A stretch of DNA of 30,187 bases. Source: CAYYMX01 sp964473045. Its GTDB lineage: Bacteria > Pseudomonadota > Alphaproteobacteria > Methylaequorales > Methylaequoraceae. Below, in pieces: positions 15,408-24,162 of the stretch; position 1 is the stretch's first letter; each line of letters opens with the position of its first letter. Position numbers and translations under genes: made by a program. The stretch covers positions 1 through 30,187 of the forward strand of contig CAYYMX010000008.1 of the NCBI GenBank assembly GCA_964473045.1. Direction: 5' to 3'. The notes below the pieces were generated by a model. That model was not told where the DNA came from, did no database searches, and saw only the letters and a list, made by a program, of their open reading frames with translations.

Positions 15408-16354
15408 TTTATATAATATTGAGAAAAATCAAATCGTGCAAAATTGTTGGATCTTATCATTTTTTTCAGATCACTAATATAATTTTCACGCCTTTCTGAA
15501 TAATTCTGCAAAAATTCAAGTAAAACTTTTCCTGATAAGTTTTCACCATTCATTCTCAAATTTTTTCTTTTCTGTCTAAATTTTTCATAAGCTCGATGTG
15601 TATTAAGATTTTTCAAGTATGACATTGTTGATTCTGACAAATTACTAAATCTTTTTATTAAAAAATCTTTATCTTTTTCTCTTCGATTAGGTTTAAGACC
15701 TTGATTTTTATCAAAAGTATATTGTCCAAATATTGCGTTTCCTTCTCTTGCGTATCTTGATGTCCCCCATCCACTCTCTATTGCGGCTTGTCCTAAGGCT
15801 AAGGATATAGGAACTATGTCAACTCTCATCAAAAGATTACCAAGATTCGATTCTTTGTAATCGTACTTTTTACTTAAATCTAATAACCATTGTGGCCAGA
15901 ATTCTTTGGAAATGCTTTCCCCTTCCATCTCATTTAACCAGTCAAGAATCTTCTTTCTATTATTTAAAATTTTTTGATTTTCAATAAATATAATTGGGAC
16001 CAATGTATTTATAAAAAGTTTTTTTCTTTCCATTACGGATTCTATAGACATAAAATCCTTAGGTAATGAAGAAAATATTATTATGTTTCCACTTTGATTG
16101 CTCAAAAAAGTGTCAGCTGAAAAATTATATGTGTCGAAAATTTCATTCATTTCTTTTGACTGATCAATGAAATTAAGTTTGCTTTCTTCCGAAAAGTCTT
16201 GGTTTTTTTTACTATCTAAAACACTATAATTTACTTTTGTAGATTGTGTTTTTCTTTCCAGAAGTAGTGTTTTAAAAAAACCAACTGCTAGATTAAAAAT
16301 AATTAAGGAAACTAAAAAAACTACAATATTTCTGTAAAGAGTAGATGTCCCCAT
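15404..16354 (-). CDS. Bax-type glucosaminidase-domain protein (membrane-anchored murein hydrolase)
   Basis: This family is predicted to cleave N-acetylglucosaminyl bonds in peptidoglycan (glycoside hydrolase family 73-like). The 316-residue protein has one N-terminal membrane segment (about 8-30), a linker, and a C-terminal glucosaminidase domain (about 165-300) with AAIESGWGTSRYAREGNAIF. Glu193 in that stretch is the likely catalytic acid. The domain should lie in the periplasm. The TAA stop at 15404-15406 overlaps the TAG stop of the convergent deacetylase gene (15405-15407). Its ATG is 2 bases beyond the nfu stop, so it is the last gene of the mutS-to-nfu run. It is often annotated as Bax-like glucosaminidase; its physiological role is unproven. 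Confidence 0.86.
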   Translation of the reverse strand: MGTSTLYRNIVVFLVSLIIFNLAVGFFKTLLLERKTQSTKVNYSVLDSKKNQDFSEESKLNFIDQSKEMNEIFDTYNFSADTFLSNQSGNIIIFSSLPKDFMSIESVMERKKLFINTLVPIIFIENQKILNNRKKILDWLNEMEGESISKEFWPQWLLDLSKKYDYKESNLGNLLMRVDIVPISLALGQAAIESGWGTSRYAREGNAIFGQYTFDKNQGLKPNRREKDKDFLIKRFSNLSESTMSYLKNLNTHRAYEKFRQKRKNLRMNGENLSGKVLLEFLQNYSERRENYISDLKKMIRSNNFARFDFSQYYIN

Positions 16355-16356
16355 TT

Positions 16357-16920
16357 TTAATTAATTGCTTCTACAGACACTATTTCTGGCACATAGTATT
16401 TAAGCATATTTTCAATACCCGCTTTAAGAGTCATGGTTGAACTTGGGCAGCCAGCACAGGCACCTCTCATTTCTAAAAAAACAATTCCCTTTTCATATTT
16501 TACAAACTTTATATCACCACCATCTTGGGCAACAGCTGGCTTTATTCTTTTATCCAACAAATCTTCGATCTGCTTGACTATATTCTCATTTTTCTTAGTA
16601 TATTTTTTTTTCAGCTTTTTATTATTATTCTTAATTTTATTTTTTATAACTTTCCCTGATGATAGACACTCCATAATTTTAGCTAAAATAGATGGCTTAA
16701 TTACTTCCCAATCAACTTCAGGTTTTTTAGTTATTGTCACAAAGCTCTCTGATATAAAAACATTTACAACGCTATCCAGTTCAAAGAGTTTTTTAGCTAG
16801 GTTGAGAGACTCCGCCTCTTCTTTTGTTTTAAACTCCAAAGATCCCTTATCTAAAAGTTTTTTTTCTGAAATAAATTTTAAAGACTGGGGGTTGGGAGTA
16901 ACTTCCGTTTGTATAAACAT
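16357..16920 (-). CDS. nfuA: NifU-like iron-sulfur carrier protein (Nfu)
   Basis: Nfu proteins carry and deliver [4Fe-4S] clusters to target apoproteins. The 187-residue protein has the N-terminal Nfu_N domain, starting MFIQTEVTPNPQSLKF (about 1-88), a lysine/asparagine-rich linker (about 90-112) and the C-terminal NifU domain with the cluster-binding CxxC (Cys155, Cys158 in MRGACAGCPSSTMTLK). This two-domain form is the common alphaproteobacterial and mitochondrial type. MiaB in this window is a plausible client. It lies 18 bases after the universal stress gene, in the conserved trpS-usp-nfu order. Confidence 0.95.
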   Translation of the reverse strand: MFIQTEVTPNPQSLKFISEKKLLDKGSLEFKTKEEAESLNLAKKLFELDSVVNVFISESFVTITKKPEVDWEVIKPSILAKIMECLSSGKVIKNKIKNNNKKLKKKYTKKNENIVKQIEDLLDKRIKPAVAQDGGDIKFVKYEKGIVFLEMRGACAGCPSSTMTLKAGIENMLKYYVPEIVSVEAIN

Positions 16921-16938
16921 AAAGATAAGTTAATTATT

Positions 16939-17406
16939 TTAACACATTTTGTCAATTTCTTCTTCAGACAAATTTGATGGAATTATTGTTAAAGGAACTT
17001 TTAGTTTCGATCTATGCTTGCCAGTAAACGAAGTGATTAGTGGCCCTGGGCCCGCTACATCAGCAGATGCAGCCAATACGAAATTAGAAACATATTTGTT
17101 TGAATTTAGAAAATTTACAATGCATTCAATTCTGTCACCTTTCATAATAAACTTCTTTGGTTTTTTTGATGTAAAATTTAGAATATAGTTTTCGTATTCT
17201 CTTATTTTTGATTCTGCCTCTTCTCTCGATTCTACTTCAGCAATATCTTCAACCGCTTTCCAATGGCTAAAATCTAAAGTGTCAAATGTATATAAAATTG
17301 CTACCCTACCATCTGCTCTAGAAGCTCTTTGGGAAGCATATCTTAAAGCATTAAACATTTCTTTTGATTCATCTAATACTACTAAAAAAGTTAATTCCCT
17401 ATCCAT
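16939..17406 (-). CDS. Universal stress protein (UspA family)
   Basis: This is a single-domain Usp protein of 155 residues from the ATG at 17404-17406. That start is one base past the stop of the preceding gene; an in-frame ATG at 17427 would lie inside that gene. The N-terminal strand ELTFLVVLDESKEMFNALRYA and the C-terminal stretch ASADVAGPGPLITSFTGKHRSKLKVPLTIIP match the variant found between trpS and nfu in alphaproteobacteria. The glycine-rich loop suggests nucleotide binding. No precise function is known. Confidence 0.9.
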   Translation of the reverse strand: MDRELTFLVVLDESKEMFNALRYASQRASRADGRVAILYTFDTLDFSHWKAVEDIAEVESREEAESKIREYENYILNFTSKKPKKFIMKGDRIECIVNFLNSNKYVSNFVLAASADVAGPGPLITSFTGKHRSKLKVPLTIIPSNLSEEEIDKMC

Positions 17407-17407
17407 T

Positions 17408-18121
17408 TTATGATTTCTTAAAAACAATTCCAGCTAAAAAGCCTAAACCAATTGCAATGATAGCAGAAAACAAACCATATATAAAAGAAAATTTATGTGC
17501 AAGTTTATAAATAAAAGAACTGATCCCTAGTTTGTTTACAAATATTTTTGTTTTTGATATTTCATAAGAGTTTGCTTTTCCCTTAACACTCATAGATACA
17601 AGATATTCACCTACAGGAGCATTTTTAGGTAGTTTAATTGGAATTTTAAAAAAATTTGGTATTTTTTCGTTTACTTTTACGAACGAATTATTTTTTATCA
17701 AAAACAAACCGATAGAACGCTTTTTTTCAATTAGGTCTCTTTTTAAATTATCATCATCCTTACCTAACAATTTTATATTATCAACTAAATCTTTTTTAAT
17801 CTCAAAATCAATTTCTTTATCTTGATTATTGGTATAATAGTGTGAAAGACCAGAATAAGTAAACTCCCCTGTTTTGTTCCAAGTCCACATATTTAAAATT
17901 TTTTTTTTTTTTTGCAAAATAACTTTTTGCTTTGGGCCTTGAATTTTTAATACTAAAAAATCATTGCTGTCAGTATAACCGTATATTATAAAATCTGGTT
18001 CAATTGAATTTTCATTGATTATTATAGTCTTATCAGAAACATCAAAAGATAAAATCGTCGTATAACCCTTATGTACTCCAAGAAAAGAAAAAAGAAAAAT
18101 TAAAATTATATTTTTAATCAT
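17408..18121 (-). CDS. TIGR02186-type alphaproteobacterial transmembrane protein, partner of TauE
   Basis: The 237-residue protein has an N-terminal signal-like segment (about 1-21), a periplasmic beta-rich domain (about 22-200) and a C-terminal membrane helix (about 212-233) ending in a basic tail. FKIPIKLPKNAPVGEYLVSMSV and the preceding QKKKKILNMWTWN fit the conserved alphaproteobacterial family TIGR02186. That family is regularly encoded next to TauE/SafE permeases, as here with a 4-base ATGA overlap. The role is unknown; it may be an accessory subunit of the permease. A run of 15 T on the plus strand (17899-17913) encodes its lysine string. Recognition is from memory of the family pattern. 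Confidence 0.75.
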   Translation of the reverse strand: MIKNIILIFLFSFLGVHKGYTTILSFDVSDKTIIINENSIEPDFIIYGYTDSNDFLVLKIQGPKQKVILQKKKKILNMWTWNKTGEFTYSGLSHYYTNNQDKEIDFEIKKDLVDNIKLLGKDDDNLKRDLIEKKRSIGLFLIKNNSFVKVNEKIPNFFKIPIKLPKNAPVGEYLVSMSVKGKANSYEISKTKIFVNKLGISSFIYKLAHKFSFIYGLFSAIIAIGLGFLAGIVFKKS

Positions 18122-19038
18122 TGAAAAGCATCCTGAATAATAATTCTTGAATTCATTAATGGTTCGCTAAAAAGTTCTAATGACATTTTAAAAGAAACAA
18201 TTATAACAACAATAGCCAATAAGATTCTTATTTGATCTCCCCTAAATCTAGAAGTAAATTTTGATCCATACTGTGCACCAATAACTCCGCCAATAAGTAA
18301 AAAAATTGCCAGAATCAAATCAACTGATTGATTATATGTTGCCTGCAATATAGAAACATTTAAGGTAACGAAAACAATCTGGAACAATGATGTTCCAATT
18401 GCTGTAACTGTATTCATTCTAAACAAATAGATCATAGCTGGAACCATTACAAAGCCCCCACCGACTCCCATCAAGGCCGAAAGAAAACCAACAAAAATTC
18501 CCACTGAAATAGGTAAATAGATAGAGATATAGATTCTTGAAATCCTAAATCTAAATTTCATGGGAAGAATATCAAAAAAGGTCCTTTTTTTAATTCTGAC
18601 ACTTTTTTGTGTATCAGTTTTTTTAAGAAGTGATAACATGCTCTCAAAAAACATTAAAGCTCCAATGATCAACAAAAAAACTATATAAAAAATAGTGATA
18701 ATCAAATCAATATCCCCAGACTCTTTAAGAAAATTAAAGATTATGATCCCAAAGGTTGACCCAAATATACCACCTATCAGGAGAAATATTCCTATTTCAT
18801 AATCGATATTTTTTTTTCGACTATGTGCAATAGCTCCAGAAACTGACGAGCCTAATATTTGAACAGCTTCGGTGCCTACAGCTGTTGATGGAGGTATTCC
18901 CATAAAAATTAATAATGGTGTCATTAAAAAGCCCCCACCAACACCAAATAGCCCAGACATAAAACCAACGATGAAACCAAAAAACAAGATAATTAACAAG
19001 TTAATCTGAATCTCAGCTATTGGAAGGTAAAAACTCAT
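18118..19038 (-). CDS. TauE/SafE-family anion permease
   Basis: These inner-membrane permeases export or take up sulfite, sulfonates or related small anions. The 306-residue protein has about eight hydrophobic segments in two repeats. Each repeat starts with the family signature, GLFGVGGGFLMTPLLIF and ALMGVGGGFVMVPAMIY, followed by TAVGTEAVQI and TAIGTSLFQI. It overlaps trpS by 4 bases and the TIGR02186-type gene by 4 bases, so the three are translationally linked. The substrate cannot be deduced; no sulfur genes lie nearby. Confidence 0.92.
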   Translation of the reverse strand: MSFYLPIAEIQINLLIILFFGFIVGFMSGLFGVGGGFLMTPLLIFMGIPPSTAVGTEAVQILGSSVSGAIAHSRKKNIDYEIGIFLLIGGIFGSTFGIIIFNFLKESGDIDLIITIFYIVFLLIIGALMFFESMLSLLKKTDTQKSVRIKKRTFFDILPMKFRFRISRIYISIYLPISVGIFVGFLSALMGVGGGFVMVPAMIYLFRMNTVTAIGTSLFQIVFVTLNVSILQATYNQSVDLILAIFLLIGGVIGAQYGSKFTSRFRGDQIRILLAIVVIIVSFKMSLELFSEPLMNSRIIIQDAFQ

Positions 19039-20048
19039 TTTTGAAAAAAACCCATTATATCTTTAATTTTCTCAATATTTTGAGAGGCAATTTTGCTAGC
19101 TTTTTCTCTGCCATTAAACAAAATTGAGTTTAAGTAAGAGTCATCCTTAAGTAACTTATTCATTTCGTAAGAAATTTTTGAAATTTTTTCACTAATTACT
19201 TCGGACAGATCTTCCTTAAATTTTTTGAAATTTTCTCCAGAGTAATCATTAATTATCTTCTTTACTTGACGATTATCGATTGCAGCAAAAATATTAACTA
19301 GATTCTTAACTTCAGGCCTATTTTCAAGATCTTCAATTTTTTCTGGGAAAGGTAATGAATCCGTTTTTGCTTTTTGAATCTTCTTTTTTATAATATCATT
19401 TTCATCAGTCAAATTTACTCGAGAAAAATCCGAAGGATCAGATTTGCTCATTTTCTTAGTTCCATCTTTCAAACTCATTATTCTAGTTGCAATGCCAGTA
19501 ATAATTGGCTCTGGTATAGGAAAAAAATTATTATTATAAAATCTATTAAAACTTTGAGCTATATCTCTTGATAGTTCAAGATGTTGTTTTTGATCCTCAC
19601 CTACAGGAACATGGGTTGATTTATAAAGTAAAATGTCCGCTGCCATTAAAACAGGATATGAATAAAGACCAACAGGTGCCTTTTCTTTATTTTTTCCAGC
19701 CTTGTCTTTAAATTGAGTCATTCTATTAAGCCAACCAATAGGAGTATGACAACTCAAAATCCAGGCTAATTCAGAATGAGCAGATATTTGAGATTGAGTA
19801 AAAATTATACTTTTCTTAGGGTCAATTCCGGAAGCGATATATGCTGCTGCAACTTCTTTAGTATTTTTTCTTAAATTTTCTCTGTTCTCGGCAACTGTTA
19901 TAGCATGCAAGTCTACAATACAAAAAATACAGTCATTTTTTTTTTGGAAATCAATCCAGTTTTTTATTGCACCTAAGTAATTTCCAAGATGGAGGTTTCC
20001 AGTCGGTTGAACTCCAGAAAGAATTATTTTTTTTCCTATTTCTTCCAT
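19035..20048 (-). CDS. trpS: Tryptophan-tRNA ligase
   Basis: TrpS charges tRNA-Trp. The 337-residue class I synthetase has the HIGH-type motif in SGVQPTGNLHLGNYLGAIKNW near the start, the middle VGEDQKQHLELSRDIA segment and the KMSKS motif (KKMSKSDP, about residue 200). Length and motifs are standard. The ATG at 20046-20048 overlaps the end of murJ by 13 bases. It sits in the conserved murJ-trpS-usp-nfu order. Confidence 0.98.
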   Translation of the reverse strand: MEEIGKKIILSGVQPTGNLHLGNYLGAIKNWIDFQKKNDCIFCIVDLHAITVAENRENLRKNTKEVAAAYIASGIDPKKSIIFTQSQISAHSELAWILSCHTPIGWLNRMTQFKDKAGKNKEKAPVGLYSYPVLMAADILLYKSTHVPVGEDQKQHLELSRDIAQSFNRFYNNNFFPIPEPIITGIATRIMSLKDGTKKMSKSDPSDFSRVNLTDENDIIKKKIQKAKTDSLPFPEKIEDLENRPEVKNLVNIFAAIDNRQVKKIINDYSGENFKKFKEDLSEVISEKISKISYEMNKLLKDDSYLNSILFNGREKASKIASQNIEKIKDIMGFFQK

Positions 20049-21598
20049 TTTAAAAAATTAATCTCTTTAATACCCGAAATAAAAATCATTAGTATATATG
20101 CAATAGAACCAAAAAGGATAGTCATTAATAGTGATAAATTTTTTTTAGCAGAAAAATGTTTTTCTGTAAAACTTATAATATCAGTACTGATAAGATTTTC
20201 GACTAATATTGCCATTAAAAAAGAACAGATTAAAACTTTAAATAAGACTTTGATAATACTTGGATCAAAGAAAATCTTTTTTTGTGAAATCAGCAAAAAA
20301 AACAATAACATTACATTAACCCATGCAGATATAGAGGTTGCTATAGCAAGGCCTACATGTAAAAATTTTTCTATTAAAATAATATTTAAAATTAGATTAA
20401 GGATCATACTTACAATAGAAATTCTTATTGGAGTTTTTGTATCCTCATTTGCAAAAAAAGGAACCACGAGTATTTTAATCATCACAAAGGCAGGAAGGCC
20501 TAGGCTTAATGCTTTTAATGCACTACTTGTTAACATTGCATCATCAGAATCAAATGCACCTCTCAAAAAAAGAAAGCTTACAATCTCATGAGATAAAACA
20601 AACAAACCAATACAGGCGGGGATAGAAAAGATCAGTCCTATTTTTATGGCGTTAGAAATACTTTCATTCCCCTTGTTCTTTTGTTTATTTTTAATCTGCT
20701 TTGATAATATTGGTAATAGTGCGGTGCTAATTGCTATTCCCAAAACACCAAGTGGAAGTTGGTTGATTCTATCTGCATAATAAAGGTAAGAAATAGAGCC
20801 ATCCGGAAGTCCCGAAGCAAGAATCATATCAATTAACAAGTTAAGTTGGTATGCGCCATTACCTATAACAACTGGGATTAGTAATGTTATTAATTTTTTA
20901 ACATTCTTATTATCTTTAAATTCGCTAAAATGAAAAATTTTTAAATCTAAATTTACGTTGTTTTTTTTAAGATTATAAATTAGCCAGAGCAACTGAATTA
21001 AACCTGCAAAAGAAACTGCAAGACTCAAGAAATTAGTTATATAGATTTTATTATTTTCATAACCAAAAAAAATTAATAAAACTAGAATCATTGTCAGATT
21101 TAAAATGATTGGTGTTAGTGCCATTGCAGCAAATCGATTAAGTGTATTTAAATAGGCTCCCATCAAAGAAGTTAAACAAACAAACAGGACAAAAGGAAAA
21201 GCTAATCTGGACAAATTTACCGTAAGAAAAAACTTTTCATTATTGTTAGTAAAGCCTGGAGCAATAAGATTGATTATTAAAGGCATAAAAATCTCAACAA
21301 CTATTAACAAGATTAGCAACATTACCAACAGCATTGAAAAAACTTTTGAGAAAAATTCATCGGCACTTTTTGTTCCATACTTGCGGGAAACTCCTGAAAC
21401 AACAGGAATAAATACAGAATTCATAGATCCTTCTGCAAAAAGTCTTCTAAAAAGATTGGGTAATTTGAAGGCAACAAAAAAAGCATCTGAAATCATACCT
21501 GCACCAATGATACGTGCAATTAAAAAGTCTCTAGTGTACCCGAGAATCCTACTCAGAAAAGTCATTGATCCAATAATTGAGATTATTTTAAAAAGCAT
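20036..21598 (-). CDS. murJ: Lipid II flippase MurJ
   Basis: MurJ (MviN) moves the peptidoglycan precursor lipid II across the inner membrane. The 520-residue protein has about 13-14 hydrophobic segments and the N-terminal signature LGYTRDFLIARIIGAG, then DAFFVAFKLPNLFRRLFAEG. The basic residues expected in the central cavity are present in this stretch. It overlaps trpS by 13 bases and glnD by 11. The glnD-murJ-trpS order is common in alphaproteobacteria. Confidence 0.97.
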   Translation of the reverse strand: MLFKIISIIGSMTFLSRILGYTRDFLIARIIGAGMISDAFFVAFKLPNLFRRLFAEGSMNSVFIPVVSGVSRKYGTKSADEFFSKVFSMLLVMLLILLIVVEIFMPLIINLIAPGFTNNNEKFFLTVNLSRLAFPFVLFVCLTSLMGAYLNTLNRFAAMALTPIILNLTMILVLLIFFGYENNKIYITNFLSLAVSFAGLIQLLWLIYNLKKNNVNLDLKIFHFSEFKDNKNVKKLITLLIPVVIGNGAYQLNLLIDMILASGLPDGSISYLYYADRINQLPLGVLGIAISTALLPILSKQIKNKQKNKGNESISNAIKIGLIFSIPACIGLFVLSHEIVSFLFLRGAFDSDDAMLTSSALKALSLGLPAFVMIKILVVPFFANEDTKTPIRISIVSMILNLILNIILIEKFLHVGLAIATSISAWVNVMLLFFLLISQKKIFFDPSIIKVLFKVLICSFLMAILVENLISTDIISFTEKHFSAKKNLSLLMTILFGSIAYILMIFISGIKEINFLKWKK

Positions 21599-24158
21599 TT
21601 TCTAATTGATTTGATAATAACAATTTAATTTTTTTTTCTAGTTCATCCAAAAATTTTCCATCTTTCAATTTAAACCCAAACTTATTTCTTATATGAAAAC
21701 TATCCTGGGCAAAATCGCCGTTAGTAGAAATTTTAGCCATAGAAATAACAAGATTATTTTCAATTAGAATTGTTAAAAGATCATATAATAATCTAGGCCT
21801 ATCATTAGTTGTGACTTCGAAAACTGTGTAAGTTGATGATGAATAATTATCAATGTTAATCTCTACCTTTTTTTTCAAAACATTAGGTACAACATCATTC
21901 TTACATTCATGAATAAATTCACCCTTTTTGCAAAGTTTTAGTTTTTGCTCTAATTTAAAAATCTTTTCATTAATCTCAAAGTCTGAAAGTAACTCTCTTT
22001 TGTTGAAAGACACTTTAAATGTATCAATAACTGAATTGTCATCTAATGTAAATATTCTCGCCTCTAAAACTGAGATTCTTTCAGAAACAAAGATTGAAAT
22101 CAGGTCTAACAGAAGACGAGGTCTATCATCTGTGACAACTATTATTTCAAGAATTTTTTGTGGTTGAATCTTTATGCAAAAATCAAATTTTTTCAATTTT
22201 TTTTGATCCGTAAAAAAATTCTCTATTTGAAATGAAATAGTACTTGGAGATTGTAATAACCAATAATTTGGATATGTAATTTTTGAAAAAGATTCCAAAC
22301 TTTTTTTTGTTAATCTTTTGGAAAAAGATAGAACTTGGCTTTTAGTTTCTTCAATTTTAGAGTTTATTCCAAAAAATTTATCAGGCTTCTGGATCTCTTT
22401 TTCACATTTTAAATATAATTCTTGGAGAAGACTTGCTTTCCATTGATTCCAAAGTCCGTGGTCAACAGCCGAAATATCTGATACAGTTAACAAAAACAAT
22501 GATCTTAGTCTTTTTAAGCTGGTGACTTTTGAGCAAAGTTTCTTGATTATTGAATCATCCTCTAAATCTTTCTTAAATGCAAATTCGCTAAAAATTAAAT
22601 GATTTTCGATTAACCAAGATGTTTCTTCTGCAATTTCATTTTTTTCATTAAATCTTAAAATTATTTTTTTTGCCATATTTGCACCTTTTAAATTATGATC
22701 TCCACCATAACCTTTCCCAATATCATGCAATAAGGTTGCATAAAAGAGGGGTTTTTTATCAAATTCTTTTTTAAAAATATTCTTGGAAAATTCGTAGTAT
22801 TTCTTTGCCACCTTATTTGTTTTAATATCTTTCAGAATATTAATTGCTCTAAGGGTATGTTGATCAACTGTCAGTAAATGGTACCTATCAAACTGTGTTA
22901 ATGAAACAATATTTTTAAATTCTGGAACAATTTTAGGGAGTATGCCAAGATCATTTAACTTGATGAGACTTTCTTTTTTGTTCCCTGAAAAGAGAATTTT
23001 TTTAAATGATTCTATTGTTGCTTTTGAAAAAAAATTGGCCTTTGGAATTTTATTTATATTATCCAGAATAATTCGTTCCTCAGAAACCATTATCTTATTT
23101 TTATTCAAGTTTTCTAAGAAATCTTCTAAGAATTCATTTTTAAAAAAAATATTTTTTACTAATTTTTTTTTATTTTTTTCTTCTTTTTTTAATTTTTCGA
23201 GTAAAGATTCTGATAAAATATTTGCAAGATTCTTGGTGTTTCTTATTTGCATAAAGTAATTCTTCATAAAAATCTCAACATTTGTATTGTCTTTCTTAAT
23301 TTTTTTTTTGTTAAGTTTACTTGCAATAATTTTTTGGTAATCGAATGATAACTTATCATTTTGTCTCTTGCTTTTGTAATGCAGAAAACAACGAATTGTT
23401 AGCAAAAACTCTAGGGACGATTGAATTTTTTTTTTTTCATTTGAGCTTAAAAGTATTCCTCTATGTGATAGTTCAAATTTTTTGCTAATTCCTAAAATTT
23501 TTAATCCCCAAAAAATTAGGTTTATATCTCTTAATGAACCTTCACTTTCTTTTATATTAGGTTCATTCTTAAAATAATCAAAATTGATGTCTATAATCTT
23601 TTCTTTTCTTTCTAAAATTTTTTTTGATAAAAAAGATTTCCGGGTCTTAAAAACTTCTTGCTCAAAATTTTTCATAATTTTCTTATAAAAAGACTTTGAA
23701 CCGACAATTAATCTACTATCTAGCATAGACGTTTTAGTCATATGATCTTTTTTCAAGAAATCAAAAGTTTGTTTATACGTTCTGACTGCATGCCCAATCT
23801 TAAAACCTAAATCCCAGATTGGGTATAATATAAATTTGACAATTTTTTCAATTTCGTCTTGTTTTTTTTTTTCTTGATGAATAATGAGAATATAAATGTC
23901 CGAATATGGAGCTAGTTGTTTCCTTCCGTAGCCACCAACAGCACAAATTAAGAATTCATTACTTAAAAAAGTGTATTGGACTTTAATCAGGTTAAATAAG
24001 TCTTTTATAACCTGATCAATTAATTTAGAGTTTTTTTTACATGTTTCAACACCAGAAAGTGAATAAAAAAAAAATTTTTGAATTTTATTTTGTTCTTTTA
24101 AAAAAATCTTCTTTATTAAATCTAATTTTTTAAAAATTTCTTTAGAATCTAAATCCAT
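21588..24158 (-). CDS. glnD: Bifunctional [protein-PII] uridylyltransferase/uridylyl-removing enzyme GlnD, altered transferase site
   Basis: GlnD senses glutamine and adds or removes UMP on PII proteins. The 856-residue protein has the standard layout: nucleotidyltransferase domain (about 45-200), linker, HD phosphohydrolase domain (about 430-590, with YHLLTVDQHTLRAI, LLHDIGKGYGGDHN and ENHLIFSE) and two C-terminal ACT domains (about 695-765 and 800-855), each with the glutamine-site DRPRLL motif. Counting from the GTG described below, the nucleotidyltransferase loop reads GGYGRKQLAPYSDIYILI. The family has S-D-I-D-L-L here, so the second catalytic Asp is Tyr90 (codon TAT at 23894-23892). The HD residues look intact. 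The open frame begins with GTG at 24161, but the ATG at 24156-24158 is the likelier start, 4 bases after mutS. Confidence 0.93.
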   Translation of the reverse strand: MDLDSKEIFKKLDLIKKIFLKEQNKIQKFFFYSLSGVETCKKNSKLIDQVIKDLFNLIKVQYTFLSNEFLICAVGGYGRKQLAPYSDIYILIIHQEKKKQDEIEKIVKFILYPIWDLGFKIGHAVRTYKQTFDFLKKDHMTKTSMLDSRLIVGSKSFYKKIMKNFEQEVFKTRKSFLSKKILERKEKIIDINFDYFKNEPNIKESEGSLRDINLIFWGLKILGISKKFELSHRGILLSSNEKKKIQSSLEFLLTIRCFLHYKSKRQNDKLSFDYQKIIASKLNKKKIKKDNTNVEIFMKNYFMQIRNTKNLANILSESLLEKLKKEEKNKKKLVKNIFFKNEFLEDFLENLNKNKIMVSEERIILDNINKIPKANFFSKATIESFKKILFSGNKKESLIKLNDLGILPKIVPEFKNIVSLTQFDRYHLLTVDQHTLRAINILKDIKTNKVAKKYYEFSKNIFKKEFDKKPLFYATLLHDIGKGYGGDHNLKGANMAKKIILRFNEKNEIAEETSWLIENHLIFSEFAFKKDLEDDSIIKKLCSKVTSLKRLRSLFLLTVSDISAVDHGLWNQWKASLLQELYLKCEKEIQKPDKFFGINSKIEETKSQVLSFSKRLTKKSLESFSKITYPNYWLLQSPSTISFQIENFFTDQKKLKKFDFCIKIQPQKILEIIVVTDDRPRLLLDLISIFVSERISVLEARIFTLDDNSVIDTFKVSFNKRELLSDFEINEKIFKLEQKLKLCKKGEFIHECKNDVVPNVLKKKVEINIDNYSSSTYTVFEVTTNDRPRLLYDLLTILIENNLVISMAKISTNGDFAQDSFHIRNKFGFKLKDGKFLDELEKKIKLLLSNQLENAF

Positions 24159-24162
24159 CACT

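Noticed and set aside
16433..16933. A 166-codon open frame on the plus strand opposite nfu
   Set aside because: It covers nearly the whole nfu gene in antisense and has no recognisable motif.
19989..20591. A 200-codon open frame on the plus strand opposite murJ and trpS
   Set aside because: It is a shadow of strongly supported genes in the other strand, with no domain or ribosome-binding site.
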